The position numbers and the translations under genes were made by a program. From Symbiodinium natans (taxonomy: Eukaryota; Sar; Dinophyceae; Suessiales; Symbiodiniaceae), in contig CAJNDS010002117.1 of the NCBI GenBank assembly GCA_905221605.1, positions 62,001 through 126,000 on the forward strand: 64,000 nt of DNA, in the 5' to 3' direction. Numbering within the stretch: the first letter of the stretch is position 1; each line of letters starts with the position of its first letter. Positions 13,167 to 24,253 of the stretch are shown piece after piece. The notes below the pieces were generated by a model that worked only from the letters and a program-made list of their open reading frames with translations, had not been told where the DNA came from and searched no databases.

Positions 13167-13699
13167 CTTGCGGCGCTGCATGGTGCGCTATTCACTTTTG
13201 CGCAGGTCCGAAGTCCGAGAGTTCGAGATGGTTGGAGTGAGCGCATGACAGAAGAACTGAAGACAGGTAGCCAAACGGTGTTCGAGATTCTCAGGATCGA
13301 CAGATCGCAGGGCGATCGCTGGTGCCATTGTCGAGGGAAGCTATCCACATCTATCGGCTGTCTTCATATGACTTTCCTTGGAAGTGCAAACTGAATTACC
13401 TGCTTCTGGTCTCCGCGTTCCACGACAAGCCAGCGTGCGCCCTGTCCAGGTGGCACACAGTTGGCCACAGCCGGGCCGACTTCATAGGATGTTAGATATA
13501 CAATTTCGTCAGTCATGTAATCCGCCGAGGCCGGAGGCCTGAGGCGTTTAGATCCAGGTCGAGGGAGCTTCTCATAGTTGCACCCACCTCCCAAGGTGCG
13601 GGCGAGCTTTTAGCGCGGAATAGGTATACCCCCCCTCGCCGACCAGTGTCCAGATGCGGACGACGTGCCAGGACCAGAGGAGATTTCGGGCCAACCATA

Positions 13700-14810
13700 G
13701 GGCCCCTTTACCCCCCCCCCCTAACCCTACAACCAGATGGGCCCTACTACAACTGAAAAGTGGACCTTATCACAACTGGTCCAAAAAGCGGTCCCAACCA
13801 CAACCAAAAGAGTATAGATGTGCCTTAATCATGGTTATATGGTGGGTGTTCGAAACAAATCATCCAACTGCGGTCGTGCAAAGAAGATGGGGGGCCGCAT
13901 TGTGGCAAAGATAAACAAACAACTTGACATCCAGTACCTGCCCAACAGGAATGATGGTTCAATCCCCAGACTCACATAGGTTTCGTACAAAGCTAGCGCG
14001 CTGCCGATGATGAAGGCTTTATGTTTCTTACTTGTATTTGCAGAAAACAACCAGAGCCTCCTTGCGCTTCGAGGGAGGTTTATGAGGGATCCCAACCCGA
14101 AAAAAAGTTGTCATGGTGTGGAGTGCAAGTTTACTATTGGCAAGGACGTTTCCATGAGCCTGCGGGATCTTCATTGTTTTGCACTACAAGCTTAATACAG
14201 GAATCGACGTTTCCATGAGCCTGCAGGATTTTCATTGATTGAAATGCTAGTTTAGTGCTGGAATCGCCGTTCCCATGAGCCGGCAGGATTGATTTGCACT
14301 ACAAGTTCAGCACGGGAATCGACGTTTCCATGAGCGGATGATGGGCGACATTTTGGTTTCGGGCATTGTAAGGCTAAAGTTGGTAAACGTTTTGGCGCCC
14401 ACTTGCTTGACATGGTTGTGATTCTGTGCCTGAAGGCTCAAGGCAGGGAAGCCCTTTGTCTTTCGCGGAATATGAAGAACTCACTAAACGTTCCTGCAGA
14501 AATATCAGTAGCTAAACAAGAACCAAAAATCAATCCTCGCAGTCTTGCATTTTTCGCAGGACGGTCCGTACTACAACAGAAATTTGCTGGAAATGAAAGT
14601 GCTTCCTTGAGGGTTCCCAATCAGTTTCTGAAACCTTTCAATTCATAGCCGTAATTGCTGGTTGTGATAGGGGGGGGTTCTCGGTTCTCGCAAATCCAGG
14701 CCTAGTTGCAGGAGGGACCGTCTGGTTGTGGTCAAGGCTGGGTTGTGGTTGATGAAAGGACTACCCACCCCCCCCCCCCATGTCGGCCCCCTTTTTTTGC
14801 CTGGAACCAC
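13700..14810. mobile_element. Possible decayed repeat element with poly-C edges
   Basis: The stretch is flanked by C-homopolymers (about 13711-13720 and 14768-14780) and by short motifs present at both ends in opposite orientation: ACCACAACC, CGGTCCC and TATCACAAC occur as read near 13.75-13.81 kb and as reverse complements near 14.66-14.75 kb. A 60-base tandem repeat lies inside. No transposase frame is visible. The inverted motifs are in a different order at the two ends, so true terminal inverted repeats are not proven. A non-autonomous element is an inference. Confidence 0.3.
14108..14336. repeat. About four imperfect tandem repeats of about 60 bases
   Basis: The motif GACGTTTCCATGAGCCTGC recurs starting at 14145, 14206, 14266 (variant GCCGTTCCC) and 14321, giving periods of 61, 60 and 55 bases. 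Between copies, TTGCACTACAAG-type words also recur. No coding potential is apparent. Confidence 0.8.
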
Positions 14811-15572
14811 GAGCCGAAAGCGGACGGCGCGCCAGGACCAGGATCAGCCGAAGCCCCGCCCAGCAGGTCCCTCCTTCCTGCCCCCCCCCCCTTTCTGCCT
14901 TCCTGCCCCCCCCCCCCCCTGCCCCGTTTTTGCCTCTGGTGAGGGCGTCGCCTAAACCCTGAACCTTGAACCTTGAGCCTCCAGCGACTTGGGCGCTGCG
15001 GAGTCACCATGCTCACGCGGATGCGCTGGGCCGAGGCGGGTCGCGTAGCGTTAAAGCTACCTTGCTGGAAGCACGTAGAAACAAAAACGATCGAAATCAT
15101 TCGAAAGCTGGATGATGGAGCCTCCGTGATTAGATAGCTCGCTGCACGTGCACGGGCATGCGGATGCCTTCCCGATTCACATCATGAAGCAAATGGAAAA
15201 AGCCAAAAAGGCGAAACACCAACAAAGTGAGGCCAGGGCGTGGAGTTTGCATTCAGCACCGACAGCCTCTTATTGCTACATGGAAGCTGGCGGTCTTCAT
15301 TTGTCACTGGTAACTGGTAGCATCATCAGCTTGTTTGAACAGTCTGAGAGCCGCGCCGCTCTCTCACGGAGCGGTTCTCAATGAAGGCCAATGGCAGTGC
15401 CTCGAAAATTTCTCAATGAGTAGGGAACCCCATGGTGCTGTGCATGCTAAGACTGCTAAGATGGTGACCCGCATTGGGGGAGCGTTGCCCGGGTCTTCCT
15501 TGCTCGATTGAAGCCTGCGGACCTCCCATGCCATGCAGTAGCAGCCCCCCTTTGATGAAGGTTACAGGTGAC
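14811..15572. other. No gene supported
   Basis: Contains C-rich homopolymers (14881-14920) and a short CCTTGAACCTTGAGCC-type duplication near 14.96 kb. No convincing exon was seen. Confidence 0.4.
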
Positions 15573-17090
15573 CTGCGCCAGCCTCATCAATTTCACGAAA
15601 TCCCCGGAAGTATCCCTTGATGCTGCCATGGCCTGGGTCACTGGGCCCGACATGGAAAGGGGCTTTCCCTCTGCTGAAGAGCTCTGAGGGCTGCGCCGTG
15701 CCTTTCTGCTCCGGGAGGTGCAGGGCGCGGGCGCTTCTTGGCCAAGTCCCACTCGGCCTACGACGCGCCGACTCAGACGGGCTCTCACGTTCTCGGGCCT
15801 TTAAGCACAAGAAGGAGGAATGTACTTTGGATCGGCAGCTCACGGTCCTGCCAAGACTGGAGCATGTCATCAGCACCTTAGGCCAGAAGAGTTCCTAACA
15901 ACAAAGCCTGGCGCAAAAATGTGCAAACGCAGCTAGGGCATGCTGGGGCTAGGCATCTAGCTAATCTGCAGACCATGGGTGAGAAGACCGTTCACCAATC
16001 CCACCGTCATCTCCTCGAGTCAGCATTGTACAACGGCACAGCGCAAGTGCAGCAGCTCCGCATTTCGGTAGGTTGCGAGGCTAAGAAGAGCACGCAATCA
16101 TCAGTGTACATTCCACATGCCTTAGAGAATGGAGGGCACACCGGGATTTCACTCAAGACATCCAAACAATTCCACAAAGCTGTTACAGCCGACCCGTTGT
16201 CGCATGAAGAAGCACTTCCTGACATGTCACGCCGTGCTGTTCTTGTGTGCTCATGTGTGCTCGAAACTTTTCAGCACTGAACCAAGCTGGCATCGCTGTC
16301 TCTTGCGTGCCGTTCTTTGACCAGGTCGAAGGGGATGATGTCCCCCCTGCGCTTCGATACCAGCGATGCCACAGTCAGCGGGAGATGCCATGGTCATATT
16401 AGTACTTGGCAGCCTAAGCTACCCATCACCATGGCAGTTTGCGGAGTCTCTCCCCCAATCACAGAGGGCTCATCTGTCTGGCAAAGCAAACATGTTCAAG
16501 ACGTTGATGATCGCAAAATAAGCTTCTCCAGCATTCACCAGGGAAGAACGGACTGTCCTGAGGTAATTAGCTCACCTTCTTCCTGGAGGCCGGAGAGGCC
16601 GTGCGAAACAAAGTCCACCAGCACAGTGAGAGATAGAGAGAGACAGAGAGAGGGCGCCAGAGGCAATGCAACAAGAAGCTGGTGCGCTTGAGACCGGAAG
16701 CACCATGTGCCCAAATATCTTTACACGTATGGTGCTCCTGGCTGCTGAAGCGGCTCCGTGATGTCGTCTGCCCGAGAATCCCTTTTCTCTCGACGCTCCT
16801 ACAACACGGTGGTATTTAACGGGCCAAGTGCTGAGGATTGAGCATGATTGAGCCATCCAGCTGCTTCCACACCTTCGCCTGACACTCACACCCATGTCAG
16901 GGCACAGGGCATATGGCCGACGTGCTTGGCAGCAACCTGGTGTGCCGTCTTGTCTTTTGGGCAAGCTTGCATCGATCGTGAATCGCCCCCGGGAGCTCTT
17001 ACACCCAAGGCCAGGCCAAGGTTTCTGCCTGAATGCTGGGCTATGCCCGTTTGAACAACGCAAAGTTCTGCCAGCCGCTTTGCAGCCAAG
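15573..17090 (-). CDS. Candidate exons of an unidentified protein
   Basis: A clean minus-strand exon, 15632-15573, encodes AMAASRDTSGDFVKLMRLAQ. It is 20 codons, follows CCCAG and precedes CAG|GT. Around 16.9-17.1 kb a second coding-like stretch reads AAKRLAELCVVQTGIAQ. Whether both belong to one gene is unknown. They may be 3' exons of an unseen gene downstream of the membrane-protein gene. No family is recognised. The frames between them are weak and not proposed. Confidence 0.35.
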
Positions 17091-17157
17091 CAGCAAGTAT
17101 CTGAAGTTCTGAAGAGATGCTTGCTTTGAAGCTCATTGTCATGGGTTGCGAACCAAC

Positions 17158-19400
17158 TTATCTGAGAGATGATTCCGGTTCTTCCAGAGATTCATAGGAA
17201 AACCGCCGGTACTCAACATCAGAAGGGAGGTTGTCCAGGTCCGAGATGAAGGTCACCGCGAAGGCGTTCAGCGCAAAGTCACTCGCTGCCCCAGAGGTTG
17301 CCAGGTAGACTGGGAGCGAGTACACGATAAAGATCCGATAGAGGCCGTTGGACACGTAACCTCGGGCTTCAGGAGCAAACGAGACAAAGAAAAGGAAGGG
17401 TCGCGGGGGACGGGGGGTGGGTAAATAGGGGAGCAAATAGGGCCAAATAGGGTTCCTTGATGTTCTATCTTCCTTAGCAAGTCACACATGAAGAAGCGGA
17501 GCACGACTTCCGCTTGGCTGAGCCTGAGCCGAGGGGATGCGTCCTCGCCTGCTTCGGACAGTGAATCCTGCCTCAGCAGGGCCACCCACAAGTCGTGGTT
17601 GGTTGCCTGCGAGTCATCCAGGCGCAAGGCCCAGCGGCTGATCGTGGTGAAGGAGGTTTCGGAATCAGGGCGGAAGGAGTTCAGGCTGATGTGGTATTGC
17701 ACGAACAGGGAACACGCCCAAAAGAACCGGGAGAAGAGAGTCATCTCGATGGGCTCAACCATAGCGGAGTAATACACACAGGCGAAAATGGAGGAGAGCA
17801 GGAAGGTTTGCATGCACTGCGAGATGGGCACCTTGGGATCCTGGTATATATTTACTGCTGTCACGGTCTGGTTGTCGACAACACCCTTCTTGGCGTCGGC
17901 AAATGCACTTTGGAGGTCATAGAGCATAAAGGCCGAGAAGGCAGCTGCGAGCAGGGCAAAGATGGGCCAACTGCAAGGAAGGCAAATGTTGCATGAAACC
18001 TGCAGCAGCACGTCAGGTCGAAGAAGCAGGCCCGGGACCAGAGCGTAATGGATCAGGGTATTGCAAGCTGTGAGAATGAAAATTTTCATTAGGAAGTCCA
18101 GCAAATGCCTAGTACGTCCGCGCGCACACACGAGGTTCACAACAGCAAATGCTATGTGCAGGCCCACCACTAACAACAGCATGTACTGGAAGTGGTAAAC
18201 GCCATGTGTGTCCTCCATCTCCTTCTCCACTTTCAATTCTTCAAGCTCAGCGGAATTATTCAAGAAGCCAGCTTGTGCTGCCAGCATCGCGGCATTCTCG
18301 CCTTTCGCCGACATTTGGGCAAATGTCTGTTGCACCTTTGCTTCCTCCAAAAGGCATTGGAAAGGAACAGGTTCAGGTGCAGAACTCGCTTCCATCAACA
18401 TTGTTTTACCTTCACTGCTCGTCTCCTCAAGAACCAGCGGGTGCTCCATTGCGTACTGCATCGCAGCCAGGGGGTAGACCAGAAACCCGGATGACACCAT
18501 CTTTCCATAGAGCAGGAAGGAGCGGAAACCATAGTTCAGCACGTCGAACTGAAGTACCTTTTCATCCAACGGCTCAACAAGGAGCCATCTTCTCAAGCTT
18601 CCCCAAGACACCAGTCGCATCATCCGTTTGTCCATGTCAAGTTTCTTCTTCCGAACAAGGTCAATTCCCTGGTCAATGAAAGTGGAATTCCCACTGGCTC
18701 CTTGTGAGAACAAGCGCCGAACAATCTCGAGACGGCTGTCAAGTTTGCTGTTCGCAAGAGCCCTTGGACGTTCTGCAAGTGGGGTGATGTAAAAGTAGTT
18801 TGGTTCACTTCCAGTCAGGGTTGTAAACGCGGCGTTGCCAAATGCAGCAGCAGCCAGGGCTTGGTCTGCCAAGTGTGGATGCTTCTGCAGAATCGCAAAA
18901 ACCTCATCCGTCTGTCCGATTGTTGCAGCGCATTTCAACAGCACAGCTTCTCTTTCTTCACTAGTAGAGCCCGGAACATGATCCTTGTACTTGCTCGCAC
19001 AAGACTCCAACATCAGATGCCACATCGTCGGTTTAAAAGAAATGTTGTAAGGATTGAGATACTGTGACCAATCAGCGAAGGCTTCGCGGTCCTGTTTCTC
19101 TTGCTTTGACGTCTGGGACAGATGCCTGGCCGAACTGGCCAAAGGCCACTGGCCCAGTGACTCACCCTTCTCAGGCTCAGTCGCTGCAGAGGCAGTGGCG
19201 TGAAGGCCTTCGTGGCGCTGCAAGGCACAGCGCACTTCCAAGGCTGCGAGGCGCCCCTGGAGATCTTGCACGTCGCTCACATGAGCAACGCGCTTCTCCA
19301 GGTCCTTCACATAGCTCCAACACCACGAAAGACCCAAAAGACCCGAGGCCAAGAGCAGAGCCAAAAGGCCCAAAAGAAGCGACGAGCAAGAGCACGCCAT
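17158..19400 (-). CDS. Multi-pass membrane protein with N-terminal anchor and coiled coil
   Basis: This is the largest open frame here: exon 19400-17456, then a 95-base intron (17455-17361) and a last exon 17360-17158 ending in TAA, about 715 residues. The ATG at 19400 has an in-frame TAG just upstream. Residues about 5-30 form a leucine-rich signal anchor, followed by a short coiled coil (VKDLEKRVAHVSDVQDLQGR). Residues 100-400 are soluble and partly helical. Membrane helices lie at about 406-426, 437-460, 474-494 and 531-572, with more hydrophobic sequence in the last exon (YRIFIVYSLPVYLA). The layout of a helical repeat-like domain plus membrane bundle resembles ion-channel architecture, but no selectivity filter is visible. 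Without the intron the frame would end in an unrelated tail. Function unknown. Confidence 0.75.
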
Positions 19401-20397
19401 GGCTGGCTACGGCTACGGCTACAGCTCCGAGAACTACCCTTCGCCTTTCAGCGGGGAATGTGGCATCCAGTTGCGAGGTCAAATGAACTACCTGCTGCCC
19501 GCGCAGAACGTTCTGAAGGTGACATGGCATGACCACATCTGCGATGGCCTTGCTGAGACGCCCCACGAGGTCAGGCTTCCTGGCCTCGAACAACAAGGTC
19601 AGAATTGGCTCCAGTTGCTTTTGGCAGCACAGAACACATTGGAATAGCTATAAGCAGCTAAAAACTTCAGAGCCTTGGTGGGAAAGTGTGCACATAACAG
19701 GCAATTCCGCCTGGCCTATCCAGCAGCTGCGCAGAAGGCAAGCTTTCCCACCAGCACAGACTGCGGAATACGATTGACTGCATGGTCTCTGGGACACCAA
19801 TGAAGCAGCAGATGGTTGAGCTTGTCTCCACGCGCAGGCAGAATCCACTTTCCAGCATCATCCAGAGCGCGGAGTCGCCTCGCAGGTCGCAGGTCGCAGG
19901 TGGAGATCTCACCACAGCGGAGCTGGACAAGATGAACCTAGATCTTCCCGAGGTAGGCAAAGGCCCTTGAAAGCCCTCTGATGCTACAGGCCTCGGCAGA
20001 AGCCAGCCTGACGGAGCGCGTATGCCCGTCACCACAAGGGCAAAATAAGCCACCGTGCTAGGGCGGCATTGACCAAAATCAGATGCCGATGGAGACTTCA
20101 ACCTATGTACGTGTGAACCGTGTTTTACGGTCGCACGGTCCCGAAGCCATGCCCATGAATGCTGAGCAGATCCTGCATCCATTACAGCATCGGCACAACA
20201 ACAGCAGAGAGGAAATGGGCGAGGTGCTCACCAGAGACTTCAGAGATCTTCAGCGGCAACAGCTCCCACAGCCCGAGATCTTGGATCCTGCTATATCCTG
20301 CTCGTTCTACCGCTTGCGCTCTGCAGTTGGAAGCAGGAGTCGCGAGTCAGTCAAGCGCAGTGTCGAGCACCTGCCTCGCCAAGAGCAGCTTTGTTGA
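19399..20397 (+). CDS. Plus-strand gene of unknown function, at least three exons
   Basis: This is the one well-supported plus-strand gene. Exon 19399-19518 is 40 codons, starts MAGYGYGYSSENYPSPF and ends AAG|GT. Exon 19812-19952 (47 codons, containing AELDKMNLDLPE) ends at GAG|GTAGGC. Exon 20083-20397 starts after CAG, contains EEMGEVLTRDFRDLQRQQ and ends at a stop. The last two join in phase 0. The middle of the gene (19.52-19.81 kb) may hold another exon. Glutamine- and arginine-rich helices dominate the 3' part, and I recognise no domain. Its ATG lies in the same CCATGG as the start of the minus-strand membrane-protein gene, and it converges with the small membrane-protein gene that ends at 20430. 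Confidence 0.5.
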
Positions 20398-20429
20398 TGT
20401 CAATTTCAGTTAGGCCCGAATCGATGGCT

Positions 20430-21108
20430 TCAGCCAAGCTGCAGAAAGACTGACAGGGCTGCGTAGAAGGCGCCAAGCCCCAGCGCTGTAGGTTTGCTAA
20501 CTCTCAGAGGCGGGATGATTGCCACAAGACTTGCGCCTCTCAGGTGCTCGGGTGTGGGGCCGGCAGCAACTTGTAAATGTTTGCAAAGTAAGTATGTCTT
20601 GCAACCCAAAAAGCCGGCCATCTGCGGCCTGGCGTCCCACTGCGAACGGAGTTCCACCAAGCAGCAGGGCTGAGTAGAGGATGTAAAACCAAGGCTTGGA
20701 CCCCAATTTCCAAGCGTTGGTGCATTCGCCGCCTTCGAAGCGCTCGCCTCGCGTCTCTGCCAAAAGGATCCTGGCCTGAAGCACCTGGAGATGGAGATGG
20801 AGTGCTTGGCTGCACTTAGGAGGGTAGTAAAAAACTAAACTTTTAGCTGCCTTATTAGGAAACCCAATAAACCCAAAACGGCTAAAGATCTAAAGTTACA
20901 GTAAAGCACCACAAAGAGTGCACGTACCCCCCCCTTCCCCCCCTCCCAACGGTTCTGCACATTCCTACACGATATTCTGCGAGCGAAAATCTGCGAAAAG
21001 GTTGTCTAATCGAAGGCCCCTCCACTTGCTTACCTATCCAATCTCAAATCCCTGACAAGAAACGATGTCAACAGTCTCATCTTCGGTTGCACCCTCCGAG
21101 CTTGCCAT
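20430..21108 (-). CDS. Small membrane protein, unknown function
   Basis: A probable first exon, 21108-21052, starts with ATG (MASSEGATEDETVDIVSCQ). A second, 20784-20629 (52 codons), reads VLQARILLAETRGERFEGG, then the hydrophobic WFYILYSALLLGGTPFAV, and ends CAG|GC. The last exon carries ASLVAIIPPLRVSKPTALGL, then a membrane helix, and a stop at 20430. The protein would have two to three membrane segments. The junction to the last exon was not resolved, and the first donor is non-standard (GG or GA), so the model is provisional. No family recognised. Confidence 0.5.
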
Positions 21109-21487
21109 CTGGCCGGAAGTGCAGCATGGGCACCAGCACCAGAAGCCAAACCTCGGGCTTTTGCTTTGGCAGAGTGTAAAAAAGCCCTAACAAGCACCAG
21201 GTTTATCTCGACCCACCCGGTGTAAAGTCAGCCCAAACCCGGCGACACACAGCACGGAAAGGCAAATGAAGGAAGTCACTCCAGGCCGTGTAATGTCAGC
21301 CCCACATGGCTTATGTGAGCGTTTACGCTTTTTTACAAAAATGCCTCCGGAGCTGTGCACAGTGGGTTGAGAAGTCTTACAGCAGCATTTCGGTTTTGAA
21401 TAGCGAAACTGCCGGGGCACATGGGCTTGGGAAGGCGGTTTTGGGATGGCTTTATAGCCTTGCAGGCTTGGCAAAGCATGGTTCTCC

Positions 21488-21671
21488 GGAGTCGCGGGGG
21501 GAAGGCTAGGCCATGCCAGCCAACCTCCCCACCTCCCCTACAGGGGGTCCTCCCCGCTGCAGCACGCCAATGCATCACTGGAGTCGCGGGAAGAAGGCCG
21601 GCCAGGCCAGCCAACCACCCCACCTGACCTGCAGGGCGTCCTCCCCATTGCAGCAGTCAGAGTCTGGGTCT
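21488..21671. repeat. Tandem duplication, two units of about 92 bases
   Basis: The unit beginning GGAGTCGCGGG at 21488 is repeated at 21580 with scattered differences, both followed by GCCAGCCAAC and then CAGGG..GTCCTCCCC. It lies in an otherwise featureless stretch between genes. Confidence 0.8.
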
Positions 21672-22479
21672 CGTGTTGAGATTTCGGCATCACTCCGCGT
21701 GCAATGCAAGCGCAGATGTTTTGCAAAGGCGGCGTCCCAAGCCACTTCAAACCTTCTGGGTCTTTTTCGTCACTTTACAGTACTGCTTGGCACGGTTCGA
21801 CGTCCACGCAGCGAGCCACGCTTTCCGCCCGCTGGAACTCTCCAGTGTCTTAGGGGCTGCCCATTTGATTTGAGAGAGCTGATACAACCTCTGAAAATTG
21901 TCACTTTGAGTTGCAGCTCAGTCGTTACATAGAAACGTGCAGTAGGTTCGACTTGCGAACGCATCCCCTTTGGCAAGGAAGTCGTAAAGAATCCTACGCA
22001 AGCATCCGCAGTGCCGAGGTCCCACTCGGCATCACCATGTCTCATTAATAGCAAAAAAAGCGATCCCCTAAGCTAGCTCACTCGGCATAGCGTCCTCCCA
22101 GGGCGCACCCGCAACAACAAGAACTGTATTTAAGGCACAGCTGTGCTTTGGAAGGACTCGCGCGGAATGGCTTTCCCCAAGTGCGCACACACAGAGATAG
22201 AACAATGATTCAAGGTAGGTCCATGCTTCTTGGCAGGAATCGACAAGTTATTTCAGGCATTGTGCAATGGGGCCCGCACAGTGGAATGCTTGCACTGACT
22301 TCATGCATCGGGTTACAGCACAAAGAACGATCCCACCATGTTCCCAGACAATGTGCACAGTACTACATGACTACAAGACGGCAAAATTCAGAGTCTGATG
22401 AAATATCAGACATGTGGAGGATGTCGGGAAGCAAGCCCAAACCCCACAGCACATGGGCTTGCCCACGACTTCACCCGGC

Positions 22480-23078
22480 AGGGTCGACTTAACCCTACCA
22501 CGAGGCTGCTGGCATCCGAGGAGCCCGTAGAGGAGCGCCAGCCGTCGAAACCAGGCGCTGGAACCGGGCCCAAAGTCTTGGTACGGCAGAGTCACCTGAA
22601 ACTCAGTCTCTTAGAGAGCAGACATATGGTGACATCGTGGGGGCAGCTTGAGGGTGACACTTTGTCATCGTCGGCCCAATACTAGTTACTAGTCAACCAT
22701 CACAGTCATGGCCACTAAAATTCAGGTAGTCTGTAGTGCTTGATGCCTCCGCGCCGGCAGGGATGTCCAGGCTGGCAGCTATGATGCCTCAGCGGCCGGG
22801 TGGTCCAAGGAAGAGGGAGCGTTCAACAATGACATAAGATGACTCTCATCGCTTATCAACTCTAATCGTTCATCCCAAGCTTTGGAGGCCCCCCCCCCCC
22901 CTGCCTCGCAAAATACACCAAGGCAAAACAACCTCAAGACGAGAAGCTGACCTTCTCCGTTCCATCGGTGAGCCGGCGAGCGTTCGGTCTGCAGGAGTGG
23001 TTGAAGATGGTCCCCAGGCCATACAAGGCTTCAAATCGGTTGATACGTGCGCGCAGGGTGTGAATCAAGCGAGGCAAC
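22480..23078 (-). CDS. SET-domain (SMYD-like) protein lysine methyltransferase, partial
   Basis: Exon 23078-22952 (42 codons, ending GAG AAG|GT) encodes the core SET motif: RFEALYGLGTIFNHSCRPNA, with the NHSC signature that binds S-adenosylmethionine and closes the pseudoknot. Downstream near 22.77-22.71 kb follows LDIPAGAEASSTTDYL, equivalent to the D-I-xx-G-E-E-L-T-xx-Y element of SET proteins. Near 22.58-22.50 kb comes SSAWFRRLALLYGLLGCQQ, resembling the post-SET helix of SMYD-type enzymes. Such enzymes methylate lysines on histones or other proteins. Exact junctions of the second and third exons, and the N-terminal half including any MYND zinc finger, were not found. The family call rests on the two SET motifs in the correct order on one strand. 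Confidence 0.7.
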
Positions 23079-23935
23079 CTCGGATTGCCCCGCAAGCAGC
23101 CGCCATTAGACAACTGCATGAACAACGGCCGTGTGATGCATAGATTGCAAAGTGCAAGCCGGCAACTTTTCAAGCACGCTCTTCGGCACCAACAACAGCG
23201 GAAAGAAGTAGAGAAATGCAGGCACATCCTCAGTCATGCGATCAAGAAAGTCACAAAGATTCTCGTCAAAGCGGACGATGCTTCATTTAAATTCGTGAAG
23301 ATCTTTGATGCGTGCAAATTATCACTCACAATTCAAAAACAAGAGCAAGACATGCGAGCACCGTTCCAAGGCGTAAAAAGACATGACTGTTCTGCAGCGT
23401 TGCTTGGACAGCACGAGGGTGATAGCAGGATGGCACGTCCCCCGTGAACTGCAACGGCTTTTCAATGAGGAGGACAGAATGTGCTGGCACGTCATGTAGG
23501 ACAATGAAGGAGTACCTACAGCTTGCACTTCTGGACCACGATAACTCCCTTGAGCCCCACGGCTCTGCGCTCAGCTATGAGGCTGGCCTGCAAGCCGAGC
23601 ATCCCTCGCGTTGGCTCTTTCTTGAGCTGAAGAGGACCCATGAAGCAGCAGCCAGCGGAACGCTGCGCTTCATGGGAGGCAACCACTTCTTCCCATGAGG
23701 AAGCTTCCATGCAACTGATCTGTAGCTGTTCCCTCACCTAAACAACTAGGCAGCTAGGTTGGGCCAGTTCAGGAGAACAGCAACTCGAGACTGCGCGCAT
23801 TATGTATGCCAAAATCACTGAACGTGTGCTGCAGTAAGACTGGGACGGTGTTGGTGTCCCACTCCGACCTTTTTCAATCCAAAACAATTTCTTTTGTTGG
23901 ATTCATTGGATTCATCGGATGGCTTCCTGCCTGCG

Positions 23936-24253
23936 CATGGGATTTCTGGGCCACTGATCGAAGGTCACAGATTCCCGGATCCAGTACCTCGCGCCGATGC
24001 AAGATCTTGTAATATGGGTCGTTGAGCACCGTTGTCTGCATTCTCTTGCCAATGCCCCCAGTGGCCCAGTGGCTCGAGATATCTCGAGATGAGAAGCATC
24101 TTCACGGATCGTTTACATCTTTCTCGGCGTTGCAAGATCTACTTCAAGCACTCGGCCATGCTGCCACTAGGATTGGGCACCCGGCGCATCCTGCATCTCA
24201 ATGATGGCCCCAAAGGCATCGCCGATGGCGTCCCCAATGAGCAGCTGCGTGGC
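23936..24253 (-). CDS. ADP-ribosylglycohydrolase-like fragment
   Basis: Exon 24253-24186 reads ATQLLIGDAIGDAFGAIIEM and onward, matching the N-terminal GDAxGxxxE motif of ADP-ribosylglycohydrolase-fold proteins. A GC donor at 24185 joins it, with a phase-2 split codon, to an exon starting at 23987 that reads YWIRESVTFDQWPRNP. The joined peptide continues the same family pattern. Members remove ADP-ribose from proteins using two Mg ions. The downstream metal-binding DDTxM motif and the first-methionine exon were not found, so the gene is either incomplete here or a relic. A plus-strand open frame over the same bases is taken to be antisense. Confidence 0.6.

Noticed and set aside
13711..13735. 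CCCTAACCC word resembling telomere repeat
   Set aside because: A single copy next to a C-run; not an interstitial telomere array.
19401..19428. CCGTAGCCA words on the minus strand before the membrane-protein ATG, like the start of the dinoflagellate spliced leader
   Set aside because: Only about nine bases match, inside a GGCTAC repeat; the rest of the leader is missing, so chance is likely.
21770..22054. RHGDAEW motif in a minus-strand frame, like histidine phosphatases
   Set aside because: The following residues do not fit that family and no second catalytic histidine motif was seen.
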